Source of the DNA: Rhodospirillaceae bacterium
GTDB lineage: Bacteria > Pseudomonadota > Alphaproteobacteria > Thalassobaculales > Thalassobaculaceae
Direction: 5' to 3'
Length of the DNA stretch: 38,345 nt
Assembly: GCA_002709155.1 (NCBI GenBank)
Contig: PAQA01000033.1
Coordinates: 3,715-42,059 of the forward strand
The notes under the pieces are model-generated. The model was given only the letters and a program-made list of their open reading frames with translations. It did not search any database and had not been told where the DNA came from. The position numbers were made by a program, and so were the translations under genes. This document shows positions 1 to 8,016 of the stretch, one piece after another (position 1 is the first letter of the stretch; each line of letters begins with the position of its first letter).

Positions 1-765
1 CATAGACGAAATCGCATCAAACAGATGCCGATTAGTGTAATAATACCTAACCTAATCACAGTAATGGCGTTGTGCTCTGGACTTACAGGAATCCGCTTTG
101 CGTTGCAGGATAGGTGGGAGTTTGCGATTGGTGCTATAGCATTAGCTGCAATCCTAGATACGCTTGATGGCCGAATGGCACGGCTCCTAAAGGGACAAAG
201 CAAGTTTGGCGCGGAGCTTGATTCGTTATCGGATTTTATTAGTTTTGGTGTGGCGCCTGCCTTAATACTATTTTTTTGGAGCACCCAAAATATTCAAGGA
301 ATTGGTTGGGCAAGTGTTTTGTTTTTTTCCACATGTATGGCCTTGCGCTTAGCTCGGTTTAATACTCAATTAGAAGATCCAGATCCACCAGTATTCGCGT
401 CTAGATTTTTTTCGGGCGTCCCAGCTCCGGCTGCTGCGGGTCTCGCTTGCTTTCCTGTAATTATGAGCTTTGAAATCGAAGTGACAGTTATTAGCCAACC
501 TTACTTAATTTCAGCGTGGTTGGTTTTTGTTGGGCTATTAATGGTGAGCAGCATCCCGACTTTTTCTTTCAAAGGAAGTAAACTACCAAGAAAAATGGTT
601 ATCCCTTTATTCGTGATAGCCGGATTATTTATCGCTTGCGTACTAACGGAAACTTGGATCGCGTTGGCGGTTTTAATTATAATATATTTTTTCTCAATAC
701 CACTAAGCATTATTTCCCATAAAAGATTGAGCTTAGCTTTGAAACGTAGCAACATAGAGGACTAA
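1..765 (+). CDS. pssA: CDP-diacylglycerol--serine O-phosphatidyltransferase, 5' partial
   Basis: This membrane enzyme makes phosphatidylserine from CDP-diacylglycerol and serine, the first step towards phosphatidylethanolamine. The CDP-alcohol phosphatidyltransferase signature DGxxARx8Gx3Dx3D is complete (DGRMARLLKGQSKFGAELDSLSD, near residues 48-70 of the track ORF). Several hydrophobic segments follow, as expected for this integral membrane family. The track starts at the ATG at 25, but the frame is open back to base 1 and reads HRRNRIKQ just before it. That resembles the basic N-terminus usual in alphaproteobacterial PssA ahead of the IPNLIT segment. I therefore think the true start lies upstream of the window. 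In alphaproteobacteria psd often precedes pssA; that position is off the window. The gene runs convergently into the RND pump gene, 53 bases away. Confidence 0.93.
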   Translation, partial: HRRNRIKQMPISVIIPNLITVMALCSGLTGIRFALQDRWEFAIGAIALAAILDTLDGRMARLLKGQSKFGAELDSLSDFISFGVAPALILFFWSTQNIQGIGWASVLFFSTCMALRLARFNTQLEDPDPPVFASRFFSGVPAPAAAGLACFPVIMSFEIEVTVISQPYLISAWLVFVGLLMVSSIPTFSFKGSKLPRKMVIPLFVIAGLFIACVLTETWIALAVLIIIYFFSIPLSIISHKRLSLALKRSNIED

Positions 766-818
766 TTTATCAGTCACAGAGCTAGTATCAGCAATTGGTT
801 GATATCTTCGTTCTTCTG

Positions 819-3800
819 CTAGTTTTGTTTACTTGATCCAGGAAACCGTTCTTCTCGCCAAATTATTAGGTTGGAACGCAGCATTAAAGCGCACGGAGTA
901 ACAATTAAGGTTAGGACTGTAGCGAAGCTAAGGCCGAATACTATCGTCGTTGAAAGTGAAACCCACCATTGTGTTGATGGCGCTCCTACAGTTATTTCTC
1001 TTGTAAGGAAATCAATATTCGTCTGAAAAACCATTGGCATCAAGCCTAGAACAGTAGTTATAGTCGTAAGCAACACTGGCCGTAATCGTTGCGCCCCAGC
1101 CACAAGGATTGCCTGTTGAACAGAGATAGACGTGCGCTTTATATGATCGAAGGTATCAATCAGCACTATATTATTATTAACTACAATGCCTGCCAAAGCT
1201 ATAACGCCGACTCCCGACATAACAATGCCAAATGGCTCCCCTGTAATGAGTAACCCCAGAAAGACGCCAGCAGTCGACATTATTACTGCCGACAGTATCA
1301 AAAACGCACTATAGAAACTATTGAATTGCGTGACTAATATGATGGTCATAATAAATAATGCTGCAGCGAAGGCCTTTATAAGGAAACTCTTAGCCTGTTT
1401 TTGTTCAGCATCCTCCCCTTTAAATTGAATTCTTACAGATCCAGGAAGGTCTGCTTTGTTCAGCCACGCTTTTATTTCTTTAGCTTTCGAATCGGCGAGA
1501 ATGCCCGGGGCAACATCAGCCTGAATAGTTTTCGTTCTAATAGATTGCACTCGCTTAATTACACCAATTTTGGGTTTGGGAGACCACTTGATGAAGTTAT
1601 CGATGGGGATAAGGCCTTTATTGGTTTTTATGCTTATCCTTTCATATTGATTGAGCTTCCGATAATGTTTTGGGTATCTTATTACGACGTCAATTTCTTC
1701 GTCGCTAACTTCCGTGCTGTAATCTGTTACTTTCAAGCCCTTGGTGATGAGTTGCACATAATTTCCAACGAGAGCTATATCAACTCCAAATTTTAACGCT
1801 TGAGTTCTATCGACAGTCAGCTGCCATTCGATTCCGGGCAAATCCCTATCATCTTCAATATTGGTGAGACCTACAATGGTATTTAGATGGTTTCGAATAA
1901 TCGAGGTGGCGTTATCGAGGTCCGAAGCATTATCGGATTTAATCAGTAGTTTTAGTGGTTTCCCCGTTGGTGGGCCTTTCTGTAATTCAACAAACTCTAC
2001 TTTTATACCTGCGTATTTTGCTGAGCGATTTTTGATTTCATCTAATATCGCTTTAGCTGGTCTGCGTTGGGTCCAATCTTTGAATTCAAGTTGAATAGTT
2101 CCAATCACATCCTTTGGTACATCCTCTCCCCCACCGTGAAGTTTGCCAACAAAGGTATAAATTGATTTAAATTCATTGATATTTAAAACTTCTTTCTCAA
2201 TATCGTAAATTAACTTGGCTTTTTCCTCAGTAGATAAATTTCCTCGCGCATGGATATAAATTTTTGCTGTATCGGGCTCGATAGCTGGAAAAAATTCAAC
2301 TCCATTACCTCTAGTTATGTAGGTGTATTGAACAGTAACCAACGTCAGTATTGCAATTATAATAACTTTAAATGGATTTTGTAATGCTGTTTCCAGCAAT
2401 TGAATATAGAATCGGGTAAGCCAATTATTGTTTTTAAAGTCCTTGAGACTATCTCTTTCTACCCTACTGTTTTCCCGTTTAACCAACATATTGGACTGCC
2501 CAAGTGTTACCCCAACGGTTGGAACAAAAATTAATGCCATGAAAAGTGATGAGGTTAATATTGCGATCAATGTGATTGGCATAAACTTCATGAATTCACC
2601 AACTATTCCCGGCCAAAATATTAAAGGCATAAAAGCGGCCAGGGTAGTGGCTGTGGAGGCTATTATAGGACCAGCCATTCTTTTCGCTGCATTTCGATAG
2701 GCATCTTCTCGGGAAATGTGGTCCCTCATTTGGCGATCTGCAAATTCTGTAACGACAATTGCCCCGTCAACTAACATCCCAACAGATAAGATCAGGCTAA
2801 AGAGTACAACTATGTTTATTGAAAAGCCTAGTGCTGCTAGGACCAAAATACCCATCAAGAAAGAACCTGGAATAGCTACGCCGACTAATAGCCCTGAGCG
2901 CCAGCCGAGTGCTCCCACTATTATTATCATGACTAACAAGATAGCACTGATAATATTATTCTGAAGGTCTTTTAGCATACGATTTATATGCAATGAACGG
3001 TCCTGTGAAAAAGTTACCTTCACCTCTTGAGGCCAGCGTTTACTGTGCTCAGAAACCTTTTCCCTAACGCTTTCAATAGTGTCAATTATATTGTGACCGC
3101 CTCTTTTTGATACTTCCACTCCTATCGACGACTCGCCAGATAGTCGAGCTATCGTATCTTTATCTCTAAATGATCGCCTCACGGAGGCAACGTCGGCAAT
3201 AGTTACTGCAGCGTCGTCATTCACCTTTATCGGCTGACTTAAAATATCGGAAATATCTTGATAAAGTCCCGGGACTTTTATTGGGAAACTACCATTTCCT
3301 GCATCGAGCTTGCCAGCTGCTACTAATAAATTTGAACGCGCGATTATCTGCAGAATACTTATAGAATCTAGTCCATAGCTTTCTAGTAGTGCTGGATCTA
3401 TAATTATTTCAATCAGTTCTTTCCGATTTCCCGTAAGTTTAGCTTCGAGTACACTACTGATGCCGCCGATTTCATCGCTAAGGTCGCGTGCTAACGCTAA
3501 TAGAGTGCGTTCGGGAAGGTTTCCTGATATCGTGACGACCAAAACAGGAAATAAACTAAAATTTATTTCTTTTACTTTTGGTTCTTTGGTTTCAGTTGGA
3601 AGACGGGTCTTTGCTAAGTCAACTTTTTCACGGACGTCGCTAATTGCTTTTTTTGAGTCGAAGCCAGCATCGAATTCTAGGACAATACTAGCGCCACTTT
3701 CGTATGCAGAACTGCGCATCTCCTTTACACCTTCAATGCCACGCAGTGAGCTCTCAAGAGGCTGGAGTAATAATCGTTCACTATCTTCTGGTGAAATCCC

Positions 3801-3959
3801 ATCATGTTGAAGGAGAATATAGATCAAAGGAATATCAATATCGGGATCAGCTTCTTTTGGAATGTCTATATAGGCAACCGTTCCGGCGGTTAGTATCAGG
3901 ATCAAAGCTAGAAGCGTTGCCCGAGATCGTGACAATGCTTTGTTGATGAATGATTTCAC
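819..3959 (-). CDS. RND-family efflux transporter permease subunit
   Basis: Inner-membrane proton-driven pump of the resistance-nodulation-division superfamily, 1046 aa, the usual length for AcrB-like proteins. The first TM segment is near residues 13-32, followed by a large periplasmic loop. A TM cluster follows at about 335-480, then a second periplasmic loop and a second TM cluster near 870-1030. It starts with GTG inside GTGA, overlapping the stop of the upstream membrane fusion gene by 4 bases, so the two are translationally coupled. In TM4 the AcrB Asp-Asp pair reads VDGA (Asp398, Gly399). The AcrB TM10 lysine region reads VVNNNIVLID, with Asn where AcrB has Lys. That pattern resembles SwrC-like RND relatives more than multidrug AcrB. 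The substrate is unknown. No outer-membrane TolC gene is in the window. Confidence 0.92.
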   Translation of the reverse strand: MKSFINKALSRSRATLLALILILTAGTVAYIDIPKEADPDIDIPLIYILLQHDGISPEDSERLLLQPLESSLRGIEGVKEMRSSAYESGASIVLEFDAGFDSKKAISDVREKVDLAKTRLPTETKEPKVKEINFSLFPVLVVTISGNLPERTLLALARDLSDEIGGISSVLEAKLTGNRKELIEIIIDPALLESYGLDSISILQIIARSNLLVAAGKLDAGNGSFPIKVPGLYQDISDILSQPIKVNDDAAVTIADVASVRRSFRDKDTIARLSGESSIGVEVSKRGGHNIIDTIESVREKVSEHSKRWPQEVKVTFSQDRSLHINRMLKDLQNNIISAILLVMIIIVGALGWRSGLLVGVAIPGSFLMGILVLAALGFSINIVVLFSLILSVGMLVDGAIVVTEFADRQMRDHISREDAYRNAAKRMAGPIIASTATTLAAFMPLIFWPGIVGEFMKFMPITLIAILTSSLFMALIFVPTVGVTLGQSNMLVKRENSRVERDSLKDFKNNNWLTRFYIQLLETALQNPFKVIIIAILTLVTVQYTYITRGNGVEFFPAIEPDTAKIYIHARGNLSTEEKAKLIYDIEKEVLNINEFKSIYTFVGKLHGGGEDVPKDVIGTIQLEFKDWTQRRPAKAILDEIKNRSAKYAGIKVEFVELQKGPPTGKPLKLLIKSDNASDLDNATSIIRNHLNTIVGLTNIEDDRDLPGIEWQLTVDRTQALKFGVDIALVGNYVQLITKGLKVTDYSTEVSDEEIDVVIRYPKHYRKLNQYERISIKTNKGLIPIDNFIKWSPKPKIGVIKRVQSIRTKTIQADVAPGILADSKAKEIKAWLNKADLPGSVRIQFKGEDAEQKQAKSFLIKAFAAALFIMTIILVTQFNSFYSAFLILSAVIMSTAGVFLGLLITGEPFGIVMSGVGVIALAGIVVNNNIVLIDTFDHIKRTSISVQQAILVAGAQRLRPVLLTTITTVLGLMPMVFQTNIDFLTREITVGAPSTQWWVSLSTTIVFGLSFATVLTLIVTPCALMLRSNLIIWREERFPGSSKQN

Positions 3960-5056
3960 GATTGTTTGCCTGAAGAGGTAGTTTCTGCAACTGCTTTAAC
4001 GATTTGACCGTGTATCACAAATCCGTGGCCGACCACTATTACGTTAGAAGGATCCGGTAGCCCGGTCACAAATGTTTTATCTTCCGACCCGCCAACAATT
4101 GTAATTGGTCTAAACTGCACTCTTCCTTCTTCATTGATTATTTTGACCCCTAAATCGCCTTTTTCATCTAATGAAAATAATGATGGCGACAACTGGTGTG
4201 CTGAGATCTCAGGCAAAGGTATTATCAACTCTGCCGTTATTCCCTCTGGTATCTGGGCTCTGGGATTTGGTGTCTTTAGTTCTACTTTAAACGTTCTGGT
4301 ATCTCTTTGGGCCACTGGGCTTATAAATTGAATGCGCCCGTTTATTTTTTTTTCTTTTCTCAACTTAACTTGAGCAGATTGGCCCATTTTTATTTTTAGA
4401 TAATCACGTTCTGAGACGTAGGCTGTAATCAGGAGTGGATCTAAATCGATCAACTCTGCCACAGGGTCAGATTTGCGTAAAACGTCACCTATCTCAGCAC
4501 TTTGCGCGCTCAAGATGCCAGAAAAAGGAGCAGGAATATCAGTATATTCCAAATTAATTCTTATACGTTCAGCAAAAGCCTTTGCTGCCTGTAGATCTGC
4601 AAAAGCCGCTGCATATTTGGTCTCCGCTTTGTACCCTTTTTGCGATAGTTTTTTTGCGGCAGAAAATTCCAACTCCCTCTGTTTCACTCGAGCTCTTGCT
4701 TCTTTTAGACGAAGAGGCAAATCCTCTGAATAAAGCGTGGCAATTATGTCTCCCTTATTTACATTATCGCCAGCCTTTTTTATTATTTTGGAAATTTTAC
4801 CACTAATTTGAGTGCGAATTATCACTGACCGTGATCTTTCTGTCTGTCCTGTCACGCGCATATTTGGAGTGTATGATTGGGCTTTGATGTGACGAGTCCT
4901 TACGGTCACAAGTTTTTCGGATACGCTTCGTTCCTGATTTTGCGTGTGCTTTTTTTGGGATTTAGAATTATTGGTAAACTGGCCTGAGATTAACCAGCCT
5001 GCTGCCAGCATTGAGATGGCGATTGCGATAAGCAGAGATAGTTTAGATTTAATCAT
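3956..5056 (-). CDS. RND efflux periplasmic adaptor (membrane fusion protein, HlyD/AcrA type)
   Basis: Periplasmic adaptor that would link the adjacent RND pump to an outer-membrane channel. An N-terminal hydrophobic segment (LSLLIAIAISMLAAGWLIS) acts as anchor or signal. It is followed by the split lipoyl/barrel-sandwich region (about 80-200) around a coiled-coil hairpin rich in Ala, Lys and Arg (RVKQRELEFSAAKKL), then beta-barrel and membrane-proximal domains. I start it at the ATG at 5056 (366 aa). The track begins five codons earlier at a TTG, and neither has a clear ribosome binding site. It is the first gene of the efflux pair and overlaps the pump start by 4 bases. A repeated GGTATGA element lies just upstream. 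Confidence 0.88.
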   Translation of the reverse strand: MIKSKLSLLIAIAISMLAAGWLISGQFTNNSKSQKKHTQNQERSVSEKLVTVRTRHIKAQSYTPNMRVTGQTERSRSVIIRTQISGKISKIIKKAGDNVNKGDIIATLYSEDLPLRLKEARARVKQRELEFSAAKKLSQKGYKAETKYAAAFADLQAAKAFAERIRINLEYTDIPAPFSGILSAQSAEIGDVLRKSDPVAELIDLDPLLITAYVSERDYLKIKMGQSAQVKLRKEKKINGRIQFISPVAQRDTRTFKVELKTPNPRAQIPEGITAELIIPLPEISAHQLSPSLFSLDEKGDLGVKIINEEGRVQFRPITIVGGSEDKTFVTGLPDPSNVIVVGHGFVIHGQIVKAVAETTSSGKQS

Positions 5057-5087
5057 ATAATTAGCGACCAAAATAAATAAGACGGAT

Positions 5088-5111
5088 GGTATGATACCGA
5101 TTTTGGTATGA
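5088..5111 (-). promoter_or_regulatory. Candidate operator upstream of the efflux operon
   Basis: GGTATGATACC (5088-5098) is an 11-base palindrome, and its left part recurs as GGTATGA at 5105-5111, 17 bases further on. On the minus strand these elements lie within a weak promoter-like arrangement, CTGTCA and TACCAT separated by 17 bases, ahead of the adaptor gene. A repressor site is my inference; no regulator gene is adjacent. Confidence 0.3.
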
Positions 5112-5177
5112 CAGGCTTTTAAATCATTTTATAACATAAGCCTAGCCAACATTGCTGTTATTAATGGTTTATTTTGC

Positions 5178-5870
5178 CTAGAATGTTTCCAACCAGGGCC
5201 TTAACTCAATCTCCCAAGACCATGAACTTCGATGCTGTCGGTGAAATTGAAGGTAAGTCTCCGCTATAGCTTCGGAGTCCAACATACTGTCGTTTCCTGG
5301 ATCATTTCTTTCTTGTCTATGGTCTGCTTTTATTCCGCCATCTATAATGAAATGGCCTATATGTATATTTTGCGGATGTAGTTCTCTAGCAAGCGCCTGT
5401 GCCAAACCGCGCAGACCAAACTTTCCCATCGCAAATACAGAAGAATTTGCATACCCCTTTACGCTGGCTGAAGCGCCTGTGAAAAAGATACTCCCACTGC
5501 CTCGCTTAACCATCCTTTTTGCTGCTTCCTGAGCCACCAGGAATGCTCCAAAACACGTTATATTTATGGCCTTCTGAGTGTCTTCGGGATCGACTTCAAC
5601 AATTTCTCCACGAACCCGTGCCGAGGGATTGTATATTACTAGGTCTGGAGTTCCCAAAGTTTTATCTAGTTTTTTAAATAATGTTTGAACTTGATTAATA
5701 TGACTAGCATCACATGTGAAGACATCGACATTTGATGTTTCTGCTAAAGTTGTAAGCTTTGCAACATTGCGCGCTGCTATAGCCACTTTAAATTTATTCT
5801 TTAAAAGAAGATACGTTAGGGATGAGCTTAATCCAGGTCCTGCTCCTACTATCAAGGCTGTCTCTGTCAT
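5178..5870 (-). CDS. Short-chain dehydrogenase/reductase-like protein with Phe at the catalytic Tyr position
   Basis: Rossmann-fold SDR protein. The nucleotide-binding glycine motif GAGPGLS is at residues 9-15, and the SDR Asn is near 103 (NITCFGAF). The Ser region is TGASAS (131-136). The YxxxK motif reads FAMGK (Phe146, Lys150), so the catalytic tyrosine is replaced. The track ORF begins 27 residues upstream inside the ThDP gene, but the ATG at 5870 immediately precedes the nucleotide-binding motif. AAAGGA lies just ahead of that ATG, and the ThDP gene stops only 4 bases before it. That gives 230 aa, slightly short for the family. Tight coupling suggests the two proteins act in one pathway. 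Phe at this position appears, from memory, in an SDR subgroup with the same KF-LRGLAQ context, so it may be a family trait. Substrate unknown. Confidence 0.85.
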   Translation of the reverse strand: MTETALIVGAGPGLSSSLTYLLLKNKFKVAIAARNVAKLTTLAETSNVDVFTCDASHINQVQTLFKKLDKTLGTPDLVIYNPSARVRGEIVEVDPEDTQKAINITCFGAFLVAQEAAKRMVKRGSGSIFFTGASASVKGYANSSVFAMGKFGLRGLAQALARELHPQNIHIGHFIIDGGIKADHRQERNDPGNDSMLDSEAIAETYLQFHRQHRSSWSWEIELRPWLETF

Positions 5871-5874
5871 TCCT

Positions 5875-7527
5875 TTAACCTTTCGTTCCGCGGGTTGCTG
5901 CTGGCCGAAGTAATTCGAATGGTTCTGGAAAGGCTTTGACGGGGATTTCAATGATGGTTGGTCTGTTTGCTGAGAAACCCTTTTCTAATGCAATTCTTAA
6001 TTCATTAGGGGTTTTCGCCCGAAGTCCCAATGCCCCAAAACTCTCTGTTAATTTAACAAAATCTGGATTAGTGAACTGTGATGCAATAATTTTCCCATCA
6101 TGTAACTCACGTTGCATACGAAGAACATTACCATACGCCCCATCAGAGAATACGATAGCAACTAAATTTATGTTATGGTGAACTGCAGTTGCAATTTCGG
6201 GCATCGTGTACATGAAGCCCCCATCACCATTTACAGATACGACCGGTTTATCCGGATGGGCTACCTTGACGCCAAGGGCTGTCGCGTAACCATACCCTAG
6301 CGTTCCCTGATATCCCGGAGTTATCATCGACCTAGGGCTGTAAACTGGAAAACCTACCCGTGATACATACCCTACTTGGGTGAATTCATCGACGAATAAA
6401 CCATTGTCAGGTAAAACATCCCGGATGGCTCGAAGCCATGCCATTTGTGGCCCTGCTTTTTCCTCCATAAGCTTTTCGGCCTGAGCCTTTATGTTAAGCA
6501 TTTCTTCTTCGCGAGAGGTTCGTTTAATATTATATTTATTCAGAGCATCAATGATTTTTCTAGTAGTAAATGCTGCGTCCGAAACGAGCCCAACATCAGG
6601 TTTCGTAATACGATTTATCTCGGTCGGATCTATATCAACGTGTATGATTTTTAAAGCATCATCCATGCCCCACGACATACGTTCTGCCTGCAATCGACAC
6701 CCAATACTGATAGCAGCATCACAGTTTCTCCATAGTATTGCACCTGCCGTATTAGTATGGGCGAGGTAGTGACGTTCATCTAAAATACCACGACCATTTT
6801 GATAGGATATTACAGGGGCTTGTAGCGTTTCAGCCAACGTCCTGATCTCTCGGCAGGCTTCATAAGCGCCGCCACCAACAAAAATCATTGGTTGTTGAGA
6901 TTCTCCCAGTATTTTGGCGGCTTTTTCGACAAGATCGGGGTCAGGTAATGGAGCAGGAGAACCAGACGTCTTACTTCCTAAGGTTACTTCTGATTTTTTC
7001 CACATTATATCCATCGGCATTTCAAGCCCAACCGGCCGGGGGCGGCCGCTACGTAGTTGGCGAAAAGCTTCGCTAATTTTCTGGGGAGCTTCGGTAGGAT
7101 GATTTATTCTGGCAGAGTGTTTTGTTAATCCTTTCATTACTTCTAGCTGTTCCGGTATCTCGTGTAACATTCCAAACCCTTTATTTATCGAAGTTGAAGG
7201 GATTTGGCCCGTGATTGCTAATACACGCGTGTTACATGCATATGCTGTAGACAGGGCAGCGGTTGTGTTTAGTATTCCAGGTCCAGGTACAACAGCGTAA
7301 GCGCCTACCTTTCCAGTGGATTGGGAATAACCGAAAGCCATATAGGCAACGCCCTGCTCATGTCTGGAATTAATAACCGATATCGCATTCCCTGCATCGT
7401 GCAATGCGTTAAACATTGGATCAAGTTGGATCCCCGGCAGACCAAATACTGTATCGATACCTTCAATAATGAGAGAACGGACTAGGGCGTCACCTCCGCT
7501 TAATTTTTCAGTATTCTGATGTTCCAT
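5875..7527 (-). CDS. Thiamine diphosphate-dependent enzyme, acetolactate synthase-like
   Basis: 550-aa member of the pyruvate oxidase/acetolactate synthase/2-oxoacid decarboxylase superfamily. The N-terminal pyrimidine-binding domain carries the conserved Glu57 in RHEQGVAYMA. A central domain of the usual type follows. The C-terminal domain has the ThDP/Mg motif GDGGFMYTMPE...GAYGN in the standard GDG-N arrangement. Genes of this type are often labelled acetolactate synthase large subunit. There is no small regulatory subunit here, and the neighbours (SDR, AtuA-like genes) point to degradation or modification of a 2-oxo acid instead of branched-chain amino acid synthesis. That role is inference. 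An inverted repeat lies 36-55 bases upstream of the ATG. Confidence 0.88.
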   Translation of the reverse strand: MEHQNTEKLSGGDALVRSLIIEGIDTVFGLPGIQLDPMFNALHDAGNAISVINSRHEQGVAYMAFGYSQSTGKVGAYAVVPGPGILNTTAALSTAYACNTRVLAITGQIPSTSINKGFGMLHEIPEQLEVMKGLTKHSARINHPTEAPQKISEAFRQLRSGRPRPVGLEMPMDIMWKKSEVTLGSKTSGSPAPLPDPDLVEKAAKILGESQQPMIFVGGGAYEACREIRTLAETLQAPVISYQNGRGILDERHYLAHTNTAGAILWRNCDAAISIGCRLQAERMSWGMDDALKIIHVDIDPTEINRITKPDVGLVSDAAFTTRKIIDALNKYNIKRTSREEEMLNIKAQAEKLMEEKAGPQMAWLRAIRDVLPDNGLFVDEFTQVGYVSRVGFPVYSPRSMITPGYQGTLGYGYATALGVKVAHPDKPVVSVNGDGGFMYTMPEIATAVHHNINLVAIVFSDGAYGNVLRMQRELHDGKIIASQFTNPDFVKLTESFGALGLRAKTPNELRIALEKGFSANRPTIIEIPVKAFPEPFELLRPAATRGTKG

Positions 7528-7562
7528 AGATATCGTCCTATTTTATAAACTTTTTGAGAATT

Positions 7563-7582
7563 AACCTGTTATTAAACTGGTT
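7563..7582. promoter_or_regulatory. Inverted repeat upstream of the ThDP enzyme gene
   Basis: AACCTGTTATTAAACTGGTT is an 8-4-8 inverted repeat with one mismatch per arm pair. It sits 36-55 bases upstream of the ThDP gene start and just past the 3' end of the AtuA-like gene. It could be an operator for the ThDP-SDR operon or a weak terminator for the upstream operon. The T-run is only four bases, so I favour an operator. Confidence 0.3.
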
Positions 7583-7668
7583 TTATCACAGAGACTTTTC
7601 TTGCGGTTAGGCTTCGGTTTTTGAAAGCAAAATTATATTGGCTCTACCGAGTTATTTTACTCAGTATT

Positions 7669-8016
7669 TTAAACTGTTAACGTTACGGGGACTTCCACTG
7701 ATAAGGTCAGCAGAAGAAATGAGAGGGTCTTTCCGTGCTGATCGAGATTTAAAGCGCTATTGACTCCCCCTTCCAAAACATCATCTATTACAAAATTTAA
7801 TGCGGGTAGGTTCGGTAATTCGTATCGGATTACGTTACTGGCGCCTTTATTTGAGAAAAGTTCTAGTACTCGTTTTTCGGTAACTTGCTCAAGTAATATT
7901 TCATATGTCGCGGCCCTGTATGGAATAAGACTAATATTCGAACGATTACCCTTGTCCCCAGCCCTCGCATGAGCAATGTCATGCAACCTTACTGTTCTCA
8001 TATGTTCTTGTGCCAT
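7669..8016 (-). CDS. AtuA-like small protein (C-terminal domain partner of AtuA/DUF1446)
   Basis: 115-aa protein beginning MAQEHMRTVRLHDIAHARAGDKGNRSNISLIPY. This matches the small ferredoxin-fold-like domain that follows DUF1446 in AtuA-type proteins; the LxxIAxxRAGDKGNxxNI stretch is its hallmark. Its ATG directly abuts the TAA stop of the 458-aa AtuA gene, so it must be translated from the same message. Together the two products total 573 aa, close to the length I recall for single-chain AtuA proteins, so they probably form one functional enzyme from two chains. Reaction unknown. Confidence 0.85.
   Translation of the reverse strand: MAQEHMRTVRLHDIAHARAGDKGNRSNISLIPYRAATYEILLEQVTEKRVLELFSNKGASNVIRYELPNLPALNFVIDDVLEGGVNSALNLDQHGKTLSFLLLTLSVEVPVTLTV

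Noticed and set aside
501-755. Antisense ORFs over pssA, the RND pump, carB, clpB and others in the ORF track
   Set aside because: They lie wholly within well-identified genes on the other strand, show no recognisable domains and have low-complexity composition; treated as shadows.
5871-5951. 27-residue N-terminal extension of the SDR in the ORF track
   Set aside because: It is antisense-free but lies inside the ThDP gene, is not SDR-like, and an ATG directly precedes the nucleotide-binding motif.
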